64,000 nt of DNA from Pseudarthrobacter sp. L1SW (GCF_020809045.1 NZ_CP078079.1:2232001-2296000), one strand, 5' to 3'; shown: positions 17,296 through 25,994, counted from the stretch's first letter. Numbers and translations: made by a program. Notes: a model not told the origin generated them from the sequence alone.

Positions 17296-17766
17296 ATGAC
17301 CGACAAGAACATGGTGCCAGAAGCTGAAATCCTGGACTCCGAGGAGTGCTGGAAACTCCTGGAACGCACGAGTGTGGGACGGCTTGGCGTCGTCGTGGAC
17401 GGCCAGCCCGATGTGTTTCCGGTGGGCTTCAAGGTTGACGGCGACGGCCTTGTTTTCCGGACGGGCAGCGGCACGAAGCTCCAGGCCATTGAAGCGAACT
17501 CCCTGGTGGCCTTGGAGGCGGACAGCGTCAGCGCCGAGTTTGGCCTGGCCTGGAGCGTTGTGGTCAAAGGCAGGGCTGTCCAGGACGATGCCGCGGGGCC
17601 GGCCCTGAACGAGACGCGCCGGGGGCTCTTTCCCTGGCAGGGAGTAGGCCAGGACCACCTCATCCGGATCGTTCCCCAGTCCGTGACGGGCCGGCGGTTC
17701 ACCCTGTCCGCCACAGGCACCTGGGGCACCCCGCTGGACGAAGCCACCCGCGCAGGACTCGAATAG
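17296..17766 (+). CDS. second PPOX-fold flavin-binding protein
   Basis: A 156-residue paralogue of the protein at 16070-16549. The shared blocks are SECWKLLERTSVGRLGVVVD, a LVFRTGSGTKLQAIE loop, a WSVVVKGRAVQ strand, an LFPWQ-G motif and a final VTGRRFTL strand. The two copies flank the flavodoxin gene on opposite strands, which points to an old local duplication. Family members bind flavin or F420. Its own DosR-like box lies just upstream. The next gene follows after only 9 bp, so they are probably co-transcribed. Confidence 0.87.
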   Translation: MTDKNMVPEAEILDSEECWKLLERTSVGRLGVVVDGQPDVFPVGFKVDGDGLVFRTGSGTKLQAIEANSLVALEADSVSAEFGLAWSVVVKGRAVQDDAAGPALNETRRGLFPWQGVGQDHLIRIVPQSVTGRRFTLSATGTWGTPLDEATRAGLE

Positions 17767-17775
17767 CCCCTCCCC

Positions 17776-18147
17776 ATGGAGGACGGCGGACCCTGGACGG
17801 TTGACCGCTTTTTTGAAGGTTCCCCCACGGCCTACGGCCTTTACCGGGCGGCAGAACGCATGGCAACCGGGCTGGGACCCTTGGAGGTCCGGGTCTCCAA
17901 GAGCCAGGTTTCGTTCCGCCGCGGGCGCGGCTTCGCATTTCTTTGGCGCCCTGGCTCCTACGTGAAGTCCACGGTCCCCGTGGTCTTGTCCCTGGCGCTC
18001 CCTTACGAGGCGGCATCGCCGCGCTTCAAGCAAATCGCGCACCCCTCCCCCGGAATCTGGATGCACCATCTTGAGCTGCAGGACAGCGGCGAGCTGGACG
18101 CCGAGGTCGAACAGTGGCTGCGCGAGGCCTATGAAGCTGCCGGCTAG
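17776..18147 (+). CDS. DUF5655-like small protein
   Basis: A 123-residue soluble protein of unknown function. It starts MEDGGPWTVDRFF, contains EVRVSKSQVSFRRGRGFAFLW and ends in an acidic amphipathic helix. The pattern of a short helical start followed by a SQVSFRR-type strand resembles DUF5655 proteins. That assignment is from memory and needs a profile search. It follows the second PPOX gene after 9 bp and is probably in its operon. No catalytic motif is visible. Confidence 0.6.
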   Translation: MEDGGPWTVDRFFEGSPTAYGLYRAAERMATGLGPLEVRVSKSQVSFRRGRGFAFLWRPGSYVKSTVPVVLSLALPYEAASPRFKQIAHPSPGIWMHHLELQDSGELDAEVEQWLREAYEAAG

Positions 18148-18172
18148 GGCGGGACGCCGTGGGCACCTTTTA

Positions 18173-18186
18173 GAGTCCTAAGGCCC
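18173..18186 (+). promoter_or_regulatory. DosR-like box ahead of GyrI-like gene
   Basis: GAGTC-CTAA-GGCCC followed by TGT, 35 bp before the ATG of the gene at 18222. The right half, GGCCCTGT, is identical to that of the 17247 box. Confidence 0.45.
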
Positions 18187-18221
18187 TGTAACCCCGGCAG
18201 CCTGCGGCGCAGGCTAATGCC

Positions 18222-18692
18222 ATGAACAACTCCGCCCAGCACCCGCAGAAAGTCCACCTCACGGAACAGCCCGTCGCCGTCGTCCGCGAACGCGTCCCCA
18301 TGGCTGCACTGACCGACTTCTTCGGCCGGGCCTTCGGTACCGTGATGGCTGCAGCCCGGAAGCAGGGAGCCAGTCCCGCAGGACCGCCTTTTGCGCTCTA
18401 CCGGGGCATGCCCAGCGAGACGGTTGACGTGGAAGCCGGCTTCCCCATTGCCGGCAGCTTTACCGACGCGGATGGCGTGGCGGGCGGGACTTTGCCTGAG
18501 ACGGATGCCCTTGAGGCGCTCCACGTCGGCCCGTACGACACCCTGGAAAACACCTACCACGCGATCCTGGGGCAGATGGAAGCTGACGGCCTCACCCCGT
18601 CGGACACCATGTGGGAGTACTACCTGACTGACCCGGAAGCCGAACCCGACCCCGCGAAGTGGCAGACAAGGGTTGTCTGGCCCGTCGCGTAA
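18222..18692 (+). CDS. GyrI-like effector-binding domain protein
   Basis: A 156-residue stand-alone GyrI-like (AraC/BmrR effector-binding type) domain. Visible marks are AVVRERVPMAAL, the segment PFALYRGMPSETVDVEAGFP, and the closing ALHVGPYDTLENTYHAI. The SHxGPY-type turn with its Tyr is typical of the family. There is no DNA-binding domain, so it is not a transcription factor by itself. Such proteins bind, and some hydrolyse, small hydrophobic compounds. It ends 26 bp before a flavodoxin-domain gene with a strong ribosome site, so the two likely share a transcript. Confidence 0.82.
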   Translation: MNNSAQHPQKVHLTEQPVAVVRERVPMAALTDFFGRAFGTVMAAARKQGASPAGPPFALYRGMPSETVDVEAGFPIAGSFTDADGVAGGTLPETDALEALHVGPYDTLENTYHAILGQMEADGLTPSDTMWEYYLTDPEAEPDPAKWQTRVVWPVA

Positions 18693-18718
18693 GAGCCAAC
18701 CATCCAAGGAGGTCTCCC

Positions 18719-19282
18719 ATGAAGGTCCTTGTTGCGTACGCCAGCCGGCACGGTTCCACCACCGGAATAGCCGGGCGCATCGCTGCCCGCCTCCGTGAAC
18801 AGGGGCTCGAGGCCGAGGCCCGGCCGGTGGCGGAAGTGCATGACGTCGGCCCGTACGAAGCCGTGGTGCTGGGCAGCGCCGCCTACATGGTCCACTGGCT
18901 CAAGGAAGCCACGGCTTTCGCGAGGCGGCACCGGCGGGAGCTCCAGGACAAAAAGGTATGGCTCTTCAGCAGCGGCCCCCTTGGCACCGAAGCTGTTGAC
19001 AAGGATGGGGAGGATGTTCTGGCGAGCGCCCGGCCGAAGGAGTTCGCTGAACTGCAGGAGCTGCTCCATCCCAGTGGAGAACAGGTCTTTTTCGGCGCGT
19101 GGGACCCGGATTCCCCTCCCATCGGCATCGGTGAGCGCCTCATCAGGCTTGCCCCGGCAGCGAAGGAAGCCCTGCCTGCGGGTGATTTCCGGGATTGGGC
19201 GGCCATCGACGCCTGGGCCGACAGGATCGTTGCCGGACTGAACTCCCCAGGCGGACCGGCCGCCGGCGTCCAGGCAGGCTAG
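18719..19282 (+). CDS. flavodoxin-domain protein, HemG-like
   Basis: A 187-residue FMN-binding flavodoxin-fold protein. The phosphate loop is YASRHGSTTGIAGRIA at residues 6-21, and the second flavin loop is VVLGSAAYMVHWLKEA. This resembles the menaquinone-dependent protoporphyrinogen oxidase (HemG) and related flavodoxin-domain proteins, also seen in actinobacterial dormancy islands. The start at ATG 18719 is set by AAGGAGGT at 18706-18713. It is a second flavodoxin-type protein, distinct from the one at 16765. A heme role is possible but unproven. Confidence 0.82.
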   Translation: MKVLVAYASRHGSTTGIAGRIAARLREQGLEAEARPVAEVHDVGPYEAVVLGSAAYMVHWLKEATAFARRHRRELQDKKVWLFSSGPLGTEAVDKDGEDVLASARPKEFAELQELLHPSGEQVFFGAWDPDSPPIGIGERLIRLAPAAKEALPAGDFRDWAAIDAWADRIVAGLNSPGGPAAGVQAG

Positions 19283-19289
19283 CCCGGCC

Positions 19290-20036
19290 ATGCCTGATGT
19301 TCAGTCCGCGGTTCCACCCAGTCCCGCCTTCCAGGGCAATCTCCAGCCGTGGAGGCCGCTCTTCCGGTGGGCGGGGATAGCTTGTGTCCTCTTCGTATTC
19401 CTGCTGATAGCCGCCCTGGTGCTGGATTTCCTTGCACCTCCGCCTGTGCACGGAGGGGCGGAAAACCTCGAATTCATCGCCGCCAACAAGGCGAGTTACG
19501 TTGCGGAGCAGATCCTGTGGATCCTCCCCAACATCCTTCCGGTGCTGGCCTTCACCGCGCTCTTTGTGGCATTGGCCCCCGCACAGAGAAGCCTCGCGCT
19601 GATCGCCCTCATTTTTGGCGCCCTGCCATGGGCCCTCATCCTGGCCATCCCTGTCAGCAGCCGCGGATCGCTGAACCTCATCTACCTCAGTGACCGCTAC
19701 CTGGAGGCCGGAACCGAGGAAGAACGCAGGGTTTTTGCCACGGCCGCAGAAGCAATCACTGCGGAGAACAACACCCCCGCGAGCGTAGGAACCCTTTCTG
19801 CCTTCGGCATCCTCCTGATGGCTGTCGCCATGGCCAGGGGGCCCAGGGCACTCTTCCCCCAGTGGATTGCCTGGCTGGGCGTGGCAACAGGGGCGCTGGG
19901 GGTGGTGAGCGAAATCCTCCGCCACGCGGTGCCTGAATTCTACTGGGGCTACGGCATCCTGCTCTGGGTGTGGTTTGTGGCTACCGGTTTCGCGCTGATC
20001 CGGCTTTCCGGGCACAGAACGGACGGAAAGTCATAA
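19290..20036 (+). CDS. DUF4386-like integral membrane protein
   Basis: A 248-residue protein with about six hydrophobic helices, including FRWAGIACVLFVFLLIAAL, the WILPNILPVLAFTALF region, and helices near 130, 170, 195 and 225. Between helices is a soluble loop rich in Glu (AGTEEERRVFATAAEA). This is the layout of DUF4386 proteins, whose function is unknown. It begins 8 bp after the flavodoxin-domain gene, so it is probably its operon partner. A protein of the same general type lies at 59732. Confidence 0.7.
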   Translation: MPDVQSAVPPSPAFQGNLQPWRPLFRWAGIACVLFVFLLIAALVLDFLAPPPVHGGAENLEFIAANKASYVAEQILWILPNILPVLAFTALFVALAPAQRSLALIALIFGALPWALILAIPVSSRGSLNLIYLSDRYLEAGTEEERRVFATAAEAITAENNTPASVGTLSAFGILLMAVAMARGPRALFPQWIAWLGVATGALGVVSEILRHAVPEFYWGYGILLWVWFVATGFALIRLSGHRTDGKS

Positions 20037-20498
20037 ACCATCATCCGTGCCTTCATCCTGCCGCTCCTGCACTGCCCCGGATGGCAGCGCGCCGGGCCGG
20101 GAGAGCAGGGCCCGGAGCTCCTCGAGCAGCTCAAGCTGCTGGCTGTTGATCGCCATCAGCCGGTCGATCTCCGACTTTGACTGCACGTCTGTCTCGTAGT
20201 CGTGGCGGGCCATCGCCGCGGCAATGGCGTCCTGGCGCTTTGCGGCAATCAAAAGAATGGCGCCCTGAAGCCCGGCCAGCATGGAGAGGAAGAGGTTCAG
20301 GAGGATGTAGGGATAAGGATCCCAGGCGTCCGCCGCCAGCACGTAGGAATTAAACCCGGCCCATGCCGCCATGAAGGCAACGAACAGCCCCACGAAGGTC
20401 CAGCTGCCCATGCCGTTCCGTAGGACGTCCGCCGCCCGCTCACCCCGGCTTAGGCCCTCCTTGTGCCGTGCATGCCATGTAGTTCTCCGCTCGCTCAT
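20031..20498 (-). CDS. DUF1003 membrane protein
   Basis: A 155-residue DUF1003 protein. An RGERAADVLRNGMGSW segment precedes two membrane helices (FVGLFVAFMAAWAGFNSY and YILLNLFLSMLAGLQGAIL). A coiled, charged C-terminus follows (QSKSEIDRLMAINSQQLELL). The function of the family is unknown. The frame is open far upstream on this strand, but only this part looks like protein, and ATG 20498 fits the family. Its 3' end overlaps the end of the convergent DUF4386-like gene by 6 bp. The DosR-like palindrome at 20571 lies 73 bp upstream. Confidence 0.85.
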   Translation of the reverse strand: MSERRTTWHARHKEGLSRGERAADVLRNGMGSWTFVGLFVAFMAAWAGFNSYVLAADAWDPYPYILLNLFLSMLAGLQGAILLIAAKRQDAIAAAMARHDYETDVQSKSEIDRLMAINSQQLELLEELRALLSRPGALPSGAVQERQDEGTDDGL

Positions 20499-20570
20499 GT
20501 GCCTAGGGTAAGTGGCGGCGGCAGTACCCGCGCCCGCGAACCACGAATTACCCCAATGAATAGGGCAGAC

Positions 20571-20584
20571 GGGACTTTGGTCCC
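20571..20584. promoter_or_regulatory. DosR-like box, best match
   Basis: GGGAC-TTTG-GTCCC, with perfect 5-bp inverted arms, followed by TGA. It lies in the gap between the divergent DUF1003 (starts 20498) and DUF1508 (starts 20733) genes and could serve both. Apart from one centre base and the flanks, it equals the core of the published mycobacterial DosR consensus, GGGACTWWAGTCCC. Confidence 0.6.
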
Positions 20585-20732
20585 TGATGGCAGCCCCTAC
20601 CCTCTGGCACGCTGGATTGAGGCCCGAAGGATGCACCGTGGCTGGGGTGCTGTGTCCGGGCTGCGCACCGGATGCCGGTGGGCCCATGCGCTCCACTGCT
20701 TGGAGCAAGGATGCTTGAGGAGAACAAGGCTT

Positions 20733-20999
20733 ATGGCGGGAACGTTCGAACTGTTTGTCGACGAGGATTCGCGGATCAGGTTCAGGCTGATGGCGCCGGA
20801 TGGACAGGTACTGGCCGTTTCCGGACAGTACCCGGACAAGTACACCGCTGCTGACGCCATCAAGGACGTCCGCGAATGCGCCGGCACCGGTTTGATCCGG
20901 GATCTCGCGCCCGCGGCCACCCTTGTCCGGACGCCCCGCAGGGGACCCCAGTTCCGGGCGTTCGGTTCCGGCAAGGCCGGTTCCCTCGGTGCCGCCTAG
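20733..20999 (+). CDS. DUF1508 (YegP-like) small protein
   Basis: An 88-residue protein with one DUF1508 unit. The strand-rich core is FELFVDEDSRIRFRLMAPDG, then LAVSGQYPDKYTAADAIKDV. Family members often carry one or two such units and have no known function. The frame is open upstream to 20463, but the family starts at this methionine, and GAGGAG at 20717-20722 supports ATG 20733. The C-terminal 25 residues are Arg/Gly rich. The ABC transporter operon begins 15 bp later and may be co-transcribed. Confidence 0.78.
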   Translation: MAGTFELFVDEDSRIRFRLMAPDGQVLAVSGQYPDKYTAADAIKDVRECAGTGLIRDLAPAATLVRTPRRGPQFRAFGSGKAGSLGAA

Positions 21000-21014
21000 G
21001 AAACCGGCCGCGCC

Positions 21015-21977
21015 GTGACGGCGGACGTTCAAACCCGGAAGGCGCAGGTCCTGGGCGTCAAAGGCCTGGTGAAGAGCTATGGCCAGCACACGGTGGTGGA
21101 CGGCGTCACCTTCCACATCGAGGCCGGCGAAACCTACGGGCTCCTGGGCCCTAACGGGGCGGGGAAAACCACCATCATCTCCATGGTGGCCGGGCTGATT
21201 CCCGCGGATTCCGGAACCATCGAACTCGCCGGTTCTGCCATGACTCCTGCGAGCACCCGGGTCAAGCGGCACATCGGGCTGGTCCCGCAGGAACTTGCCA
21301 TCTACCCGGACCTGACGGCGAAGGAGAACCTCCTGTTCTTCGGCAGGCTCCAGGGCCTCGGCGGCCAGGAACTCAAGAACCGGACGCAGGAGGTCCTGGA
21401 CCTGATCGGGCTGGCGGACCGGGCCGGCGAGCAGACCAAGAAGTTTTCGGGCGGTATGAAGCGCCGGCTGAACATCGGCATCGGCCTCCTGCACCGGCCC
21501 ACCCTGCTGATCCTTGATGAGCCGACGGTGGGGGTGGATCCCCAGTCCCGCAATTCCATCCTGGAATCCGTGGAAGGCCTCGCCACGGAGGGCATGGCGG
21601 TGCTGTACACAACCCATTACATGGAGGAGGCGGAGCGGTTGTGCGACCGGATCGCCATCATTGACGAGGGCCGGATCCAGGCCGAGGGCACCCGGAACCA
21701 GCTCGTTGAATTGACGGGCGGCGTGGACCGGATCGACCTGCACGGCAGCGGAAACACCGGTGCCGCCGCCGCGGCGCTGCGGCAGCTTCCAGGCGTGCAG
21801 CATGTCGACGGCGGCGCCTCCGGCCTGATCCTCACGGTGCACAACGGACCGGGCCTCCTTGCCCCCATCGTGGCCGAGGCGGGCGGCGCCGGGATGGTGC
21901 TGACCTCGGTGGAGATTGTCCGGCCGGACCTGGAGTCCGTCTTCCTGCACCTGACCGGCAAAGCGCTGCGGGACTGA
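21015..21977 (+). CDS. ABC transporter ATP-binding protein
   Basis: A 320-residue ATPase of an ABC-2 type exporter. Walker A GPNGAGKT is at residues 45-52, the signature FSGGMKRRL near 144, and Walker B LLILDEPTVGVDP near 166. A C-terminal accessory domain of about 90 residues follows, as in drug- and lipid-export ATPases. It starts at GTG 21015. The first permease gene begins one base after its stop, and the second overlaps the first, so the three genes form one operon. The exported substrate cannot be deduced. Confidence 0.92.
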   Translation: MTADVQTRKAQVLGVKGLVKSYGQHTVVDGVTFHIEAGETYGLLGPNGAGKTTIISMVAGLIPADSGTIELAGSAMTPASTRVKRHIGLVPQELAIYPDLTAKENLLFFGRLQGLGGQELKNRTQEVLDLIGLADRAGEQTKKFSGGMKRRLNIGIGLLHRPTLLILDEPTVGVDPQSRNSILESVEGLATEGMAVLYTTHYMEEAERLCDRIAIIDEGRIQAEGTRNQLVELTGGVDRIDLHGSGNTGAAAAALRQLPGVQHVDGGASGLILTVHNGPGLLAPIVAEAGGAGMVLTSVEIVRPDLESVFLHLTGKALRD

Positions 21978-21978
21978 C

Positions 21979-23151
21979 GTGCACGGACTGTGGACCATGG
22001 TGGCCAATGACCTCCGGCAGCGGATCCGGGACAAATCCGTGTTTATCTTCTCGCTCCTTGTCCCCCTGGCCCTCATGGGGGTCCTGAACCTCTCCTTTGG
22101 CGGCTTCGACACTGAAAGCGTGGACCTCAAGCCCGCCGTCGTCGTCGCAAGTTCTGAGGACAGCGGGCAGTTGGGCGGCGCGCTGCTTGATGCCCTGGAC
22201 TCGCTTCCCATCATGGACGTCACCATCCGCAAGGTGCCTGCCGCCGACGTGGGCCGGGAGACGAAGGACTCCGGAGCCGACCTGGGCATCATCCTCCCCG
22301 CGGAATTCACGACGGCGGTGAGGTCAGGGCAGGCCCTCTCCGTCCAGGTGGTGGAAGGGGATTCGGCGGGCCTTGAAGCCAACGTCCTGATTTCCGTGGT
22401 GGACGGGCTCCTGGGGCAGTTAGCGGCGGGCACCGCGACCGCCGCGGCAGGGGAAATCGCAGGGCTCCCCCATGAAGGCCTCGGCGCCCTTGCACAGCAG
22501 GCCGCAGCCGGCAGCCCTGCGCTGACGCTGTCTGAAGGCAAGGCGTCCGCTGAACAGCTTTCCCTCAAGGGCACCCTGGTGGCCGGCCAGACCGGGCTCT
22601 TCCTGCTTTTCACCGTCGGCTTCGGGGTGCTTGGGCTGCTGGCCGAGCGGGAGGAAGGCACGCTGGCCAGGCTGCAGGCCAGCCCTGTGGCCCGCGGGAC
22701 AATCATCACGGCAAAAGCCCTTGTTGGATTCATCCTCGGCGTTACCGCCACTACCATCCTGCTCACTGCCGGCAGCATGCTGTTCGGCGTCTCCTTCGGC
22801 TCGCCCGCGGTGGTCGCGCTCCTGGTGCTGGCCGTGGCAGCGTCCGCCACCAGCCTGACCTTCGTGGTTGCCCGCCTGGTCCGCAGCGCGGAGCAGGCGA
22901 ACATCGCCCAGTCGATCCTGGGCATGGTGCTGGGCATCGCCGGCGGCGCGTTCTTCCCCATCGAGGCCTCGGGATTCCTGGCCACCCTCATGGACCTCAA
23001 CCCGATTGCCGCCTTCATCCGGGGCCTGGGCATCACGTCGGGCGGGGGCGGAGTGGCTGACGTCGCCGTCCCCCTTGCCGTCATGCTGGGCTTCGCGGCG
23101 GCAGCCACACTGGCTTCACGCCTGCTTCCGGACAGGGGCGCCAGGGCATGA
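21979..23151 (+). CDS. ABC-2 type transporter permease, first
   Basis: A 390-residue membrane subunit. It has one helix near residues 18-36 (VFIFSLLVPLALMGVLNL), then a large extracytoplasmic domain of about 160 residues rich in Asp/Glu/Ala, then five to six helices from about 190 to 385. This is the DrrB/YhgE-like ABC-2 plan. The GTG start at 21979 lies one base after the ATPase stop. Its own stop overlaps the next start as ATGA, so all three products should be made in step. Confidence 0.9.
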   Translation: MHGLWTMVANDLRQRIRDKSVFIFSLLVPLALMGVLNLSFGGFDTESVDLKPAVVVASSEDSGQLGGALLDALDSLPIMDVTIRKVPAADVGRETKDSGADLGIILPAEFTTAVRSGQALSVQVVEGDSAGLEANVLISVVDGLLGQLAAGTATAAAGEIAGLPHEGLGALAQQAAAGSPALTLSEGKASAEQLSLKGTLVAGQTGLFLLFTVGFGVLGLLAEREEGTLARLQASPVARGTIITAKALVGFILGVTATTILLTAGSMLFGVSFGSPAVVALLVLAVAASATSLTFVVARLVRSAEQANIAQSILGMVLGIAGGAFFPIEASGFLATLMDLNPIAAFIRGLGITSGGGGVADVAVPLAVMLGFAAAATLASRLLPDRGARA

Positions 23152-24314
23152 GGAGCATCACCGGCATCGCGGCCGTGGAAGTCCGGCTCTTCCTGCGGGA
23201 CAGGTCCAATATCTTCTTTGTCTTCATCTTTCCCCTCCTGCTGATCCTGCTGCTCGGCTCGCAGTTCGGCGCCAACAGCGGCCAGTCACGTGTTGCCCTG
23301 TCCGGCGCACCGGACACCCGGCTGGCGACGGCCCTGGCGGAACGGCTGGGAAAGGACGGCCTCCAGGTGTCCACTGCCGGGGCCGGGACGGTGCGGGACC
23401 AGCTCAGCCGAGGCCGGACCGACGTCGGGATCTTCATCAGTGACGACGACGCCGCAGCGTTCGCAGCCGGCCGGCCTGCCGACCTTGAAGTGGTCACGGC
23501 GTCCCAGTCGGCAGCGCAGGCCGTGCTCCAGGAGGTGCGGGCCTCCATCCAGGCAGTCAGCACCGAGCGGCGGCAGCAGTCCCTCCTCGAATCCGCAGGG
23601 GTGGGTGCGTCCGAGGCGGCCGCCGCGCTGGAGCAGGCCAGGAAAGCGGTGGAACAGCCCCGCGTGGAGGTGGTGGACACCAATGACGTCTCCCAGGTGT
23701 TCCAGGGGTTGGGACGGTTCGACCTCGGAGCGGCCCAGCAGCTCCTGCTGTTCGTCTTCCTCAGCTCCCTCACCGGGGCCACCACCTTGATCAAGGCCCG
23801 GCGCCTCGGGGTCATTGCCCGCGTCATGGCTGCCCCCGTTTCAAGCTGGCAGGCATTGGCGGGCCAGGCCCTGGGGCGCTTCGGCATCGCCGCCGTCCAG
23901 GGTGGTTACATCATGGCCGGCACTGCCCTGCTGTTTGGCGTTGACTGGGGTGATCCCCTGCTGGCGGGGCTGGTCCTGGTTCTTTTCTGCGCAGTTTCCG
24001 CCGCTGCCGCCATGGTCATAGGTTCAGTGATGGATAACGACGCCGCTGCCTCCGGTGTGGGGGTTGGGCTGGGCCTGGTGCTGGGTGGCCTGGGCGGTTC
24101 CATGGTGCCGCCGGAGTTCTTCTCCGAGGCACTCCAGGCAGTGTCCCGGCTGACCCCGCACCGCTGGGCATATGACGCCTTCGCGGACATCCAGCGGCAT
24201 GAGGGAACCCTGGCGGAGATCCTTCCGCAGCTGGGCGTCCTGGCCGCCATGGTGCTGGCGCTGCTGGCGCTGGGGTCCTTCCTGCTGCAGCGGAGCCTCA
24301 GCCGGGCGTTGTAG
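23148..24314 (+). CDS. ABC-2 type transporter permease, second
   Basis: A 388-residue partner permease with the same plan: an N-terminal helix (NIFFVFIFPLLLILLLGS), a soluble loop to about residue 195, and six helices after it. It starts with ATG 23148 inside the stop of the previous gene. The pair with a single ATPase suggests a heterodimeric exporter. It is convergent with the 24356 gene, with a 41-bp gap holding the short palindrome CGACGGCCGCCGTCG. Confidence 0.9.
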   Translation: MRSITGIAAVEVRLFLRDRSNIFFVFIFPLLLILLLGSQFGANSGQSRVALSGAPDTRLATALAERLGKDGLQVSTAGAGTVRDQLSRGRTDVGIFISDDDAAAFAAGRPADLEVVTASQSAAQAVLQEVRASIQAVSTERRQQSLLESAGVGASEAAAALEQARKAVEQPRVEVVDTNDVSQVFQGLGRFDLGAAQQLLLFVFLSSLTGATTLIKARRLGVIARVMAAPVSSWQALAGQALGRFGIAAVQGGYIMAGTALLFGVDWGDPLLAGLVLVLFCAVSAAAAMVIGSVMDNDAAASGVGVGLGLVLGGLGGSMVPPEFFSEALQAVSRLTPHRWAYDAFADIQRHEGTLAEILPQLGVLAAMVLALLALGSFLLQRSLSRAL

Positions 24315-24355
24315 GTCGACGGCCGCCGTCGTACCCTCAGCGCCGGTACCCGCTA

Positions 24356-25813
24356 TCAGAAGCTGGATGAACTGCCTGAGCCAGAAAAACTGCCGCCGCT
24401 GCTTCCATAGCCGGTGGTGCTGCCGCCTCCGCCGCGGGCTGAGCTGACGCTGCTGACCCCCGTATTGAGCCCCGAGTTGAAGGTTGCCACGGAGAAGAAG
24501 TGGTAGGACGGGTAGACGGTCCCCAGGATACTTGGCTCATAGCTACGGCGGCGGTGGTCCAGGCCTTCCTGGGCTTCCTGCATTTCCTTGCGCATGAGCC
24601 CGGCTTCGCGTTCGTTCTTGGCAAAGCCCCCGATAACCGTTTCCGCGTGGTTCTCCAGGAGCGAAGCGAGGCGGGTCCGGGCGTCGTAGAGGCGGTCCAG
24701 CGCCTTTTCCGGGCTGATCTTTTCCTCCGCCAGCTCCGCGGTCCACCGCTCGATCTCGCGCAGGCTTTGGTCCCGGAAGGACCGCAGTGCCGCCGCGGTT
24801 GCCGAGTCCCCCTGCCCGTGGCGCTTGCTGAGGAGCTGTTCGAGTCCGGCCAGGTCGCTGCGGAAAGGTGCCAGCTGCCGGTCCCAGGCAGTGTGCCAGG
24901 CGCTGGCACGGTTCAAGAGGGCGTTGGTATCCGCGATGACGTCGTCAAGGGCGTCGAGCTCGGAGGCCGCGTCTGCGTACTGGCGCGCGAGCTTGAGGTT
25001 CTTCCGGCGGCTCAATGCGCGTCTGGAGAGCGCGTGCACTTTGTTGGAGAGCTCGCTGGCCGCGTTGTAGCGGCTCAGGAAGGTGCGGTGTTTCTCGAGG
25101 ACGTGGCTTCCGTACCGGGATGATTCGGGAATGGTGGCGGCGTTCAGCTCCGTCACATCCAGATCCATGCTCACATTGCCGTAGCTCCGGTCCCCGCGCT
25201 CGATCTCCTTCCGGCTGGAAGACCTGGTAACGGCCCGCACAACGAGCCAGGCTCCGCCGCCGAGGGCTGCTGTTCCAGCCGTGATCCACGCCGCGACCAG
25301 GAAGGCGGCCGAGCGGTACCAGGGCTGGTTGATGAGCTCCGCCGCGCGCCGGACGCCGGCGATGGTTCCCTCTGTCCACTGCGCATCCCGCAGGAGTTCC
25401 TTGGCCGAGTCTTGGATGTCGGTCCGCTGTTCCAAGGACACTTTGCGGTCTTCGCCCATGTACGTGCCAACATGGCGGCCCACCGGGTCAAGGGCAAAAA
25501 TGAAGAGCCCGTCCGCCCACTTCTGCCCGTCAGCACTGATCCACTCAGGGTGTCCGGCCCGGGCAAACCTCAGGACTTCCTCGTTGAGGTTGTCCTCCGC
25601 GCTGCCGTTGTAGGTGTACACCACAACCTTGGTGGGGTTGTAGAAATCGATGCGTTCGAGGGCCGGTACCAGCGTGTTCCGGTCCAGCACCCCTGCCGTG
25701 TCCTGGACCTCCACGGACGCCGGCGGCACAGCGAAGGCGATGCCCGCGCTGCCGGGCAACAGCACCAGCAACGCCAGCAGCAGGCCAGCAGTCCTGCGCA
25801 TTATGAGGCCCAT
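24356..25813 (-). CDS. secreted or membrane TPM/DUF5129-like protein
   Basis: A protein of about 485 residues. A signal-type hydrophobic start (LLLALLVLLPGSAGIAFA) is followed by a TPM-like domain (VQDTAGVLDRNTLVPALERI, residues about 30-150). A membrane helix lies near 175-195 (AAWITAGTAALGGGAWLVV). A long helical, Arg/Glu-rich domain runs to about 430. The last 50 residues are a Ser/Gly tail ending in SGSGSSSSF. The plan recalls actinobacterial DUF5129 proteins, an assignment from memory. I place the start at ATG 25813, although ATG 25801 and a longer form to 25888 are possible. It probably acts at the cell surface. The function is unknown. Confidence 0.72.
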   Translation of the reverse strand: MGLIMRRTAGLLLALLVLLPGSAGIAFAVPPASVEVQDTAGVLDRNTLVPALERIDFYNPTKVVVYTYNGSAEDNLNEEVLRFARAGHPEWISADGQKWADGLFIFALDPVGRHVGTYMGEDRKVSLEQRTDIQDSAKELLRDAQWTEGTIAGVRRAAELINQPWYRSAAFLVAAWITAGTAALGGGAWLVVRAVTRSSSRKEIERGDRSYGNVSMDLDVTELNAATIPESSRYGSHVLEKHRTFLSRYNAASELSNKVHALSRRALSRRKNLKLARQYADAASELDALDDVIADTNALLNRASAWHTAWDRQLAPFRSDLAGLEQLLSKRHGQGDSATAAALRSFRDQSLREIERWTAELAEEKISPEKALDRLYDARTRLASLLENHAETVIGGFAKNEREAGLMRKEMQEAQEGLDHRRRSYEPSILGTVYPSYHFFSVATFNSGLNTGVSSVSSARGGGGSTTGYGSSGGSFSGSGSSSSF

Positions 25814-25844
25814 TTCCGCCCACTTCCTGGAGGCGCGTCCGCCC

Positions 25845-25994
25845 CTAAACGGCGTTCCATCCGTTGTCCGAAGCCAGCACCACGCCATTGATGTTCGTGC
25901 CGTCCCGGCTCAGCAGGAAGGCGGTTCCTGCCGCCACCATGACTGTTTGGCCCTCGAACCGGTGCGGGGTGATGTTTTCCTGCCAGGCGGCCAT
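25845..25994 (-). pseudogene. short-chain dehydrogenase C-terminal remnant
   Basis: This 49-codon frame ends in the classic C-terminus of a short-chain dehydrogenase: GTAFLLSRDGTNINGVVLAS followed by DNGWNAV. In intact enzymes this is the stretch after the catalytic domain. Similarity seems to run about 8 codons further back (SDPEEQ) and then stops, while the catalytic YxxxK and the N-terminal GxxxGxG are absent. It is therefore most likely the tail of a deleted gene. It does have GAGGAG at 26001-26006 ahead of ATG 25994, so a small protein could be made. It lies between the TPM-like gene and the divergent USP gene. Confidence 0.6.

Noticed and set aside
20499..23108. Long minus-strand open frame upstream of the DUF1003 start
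   Set aside because: It is antisense to the ABC transporter operon and the DUF1508 gene. Only the final 155 codons (20031-20498) have protein character.
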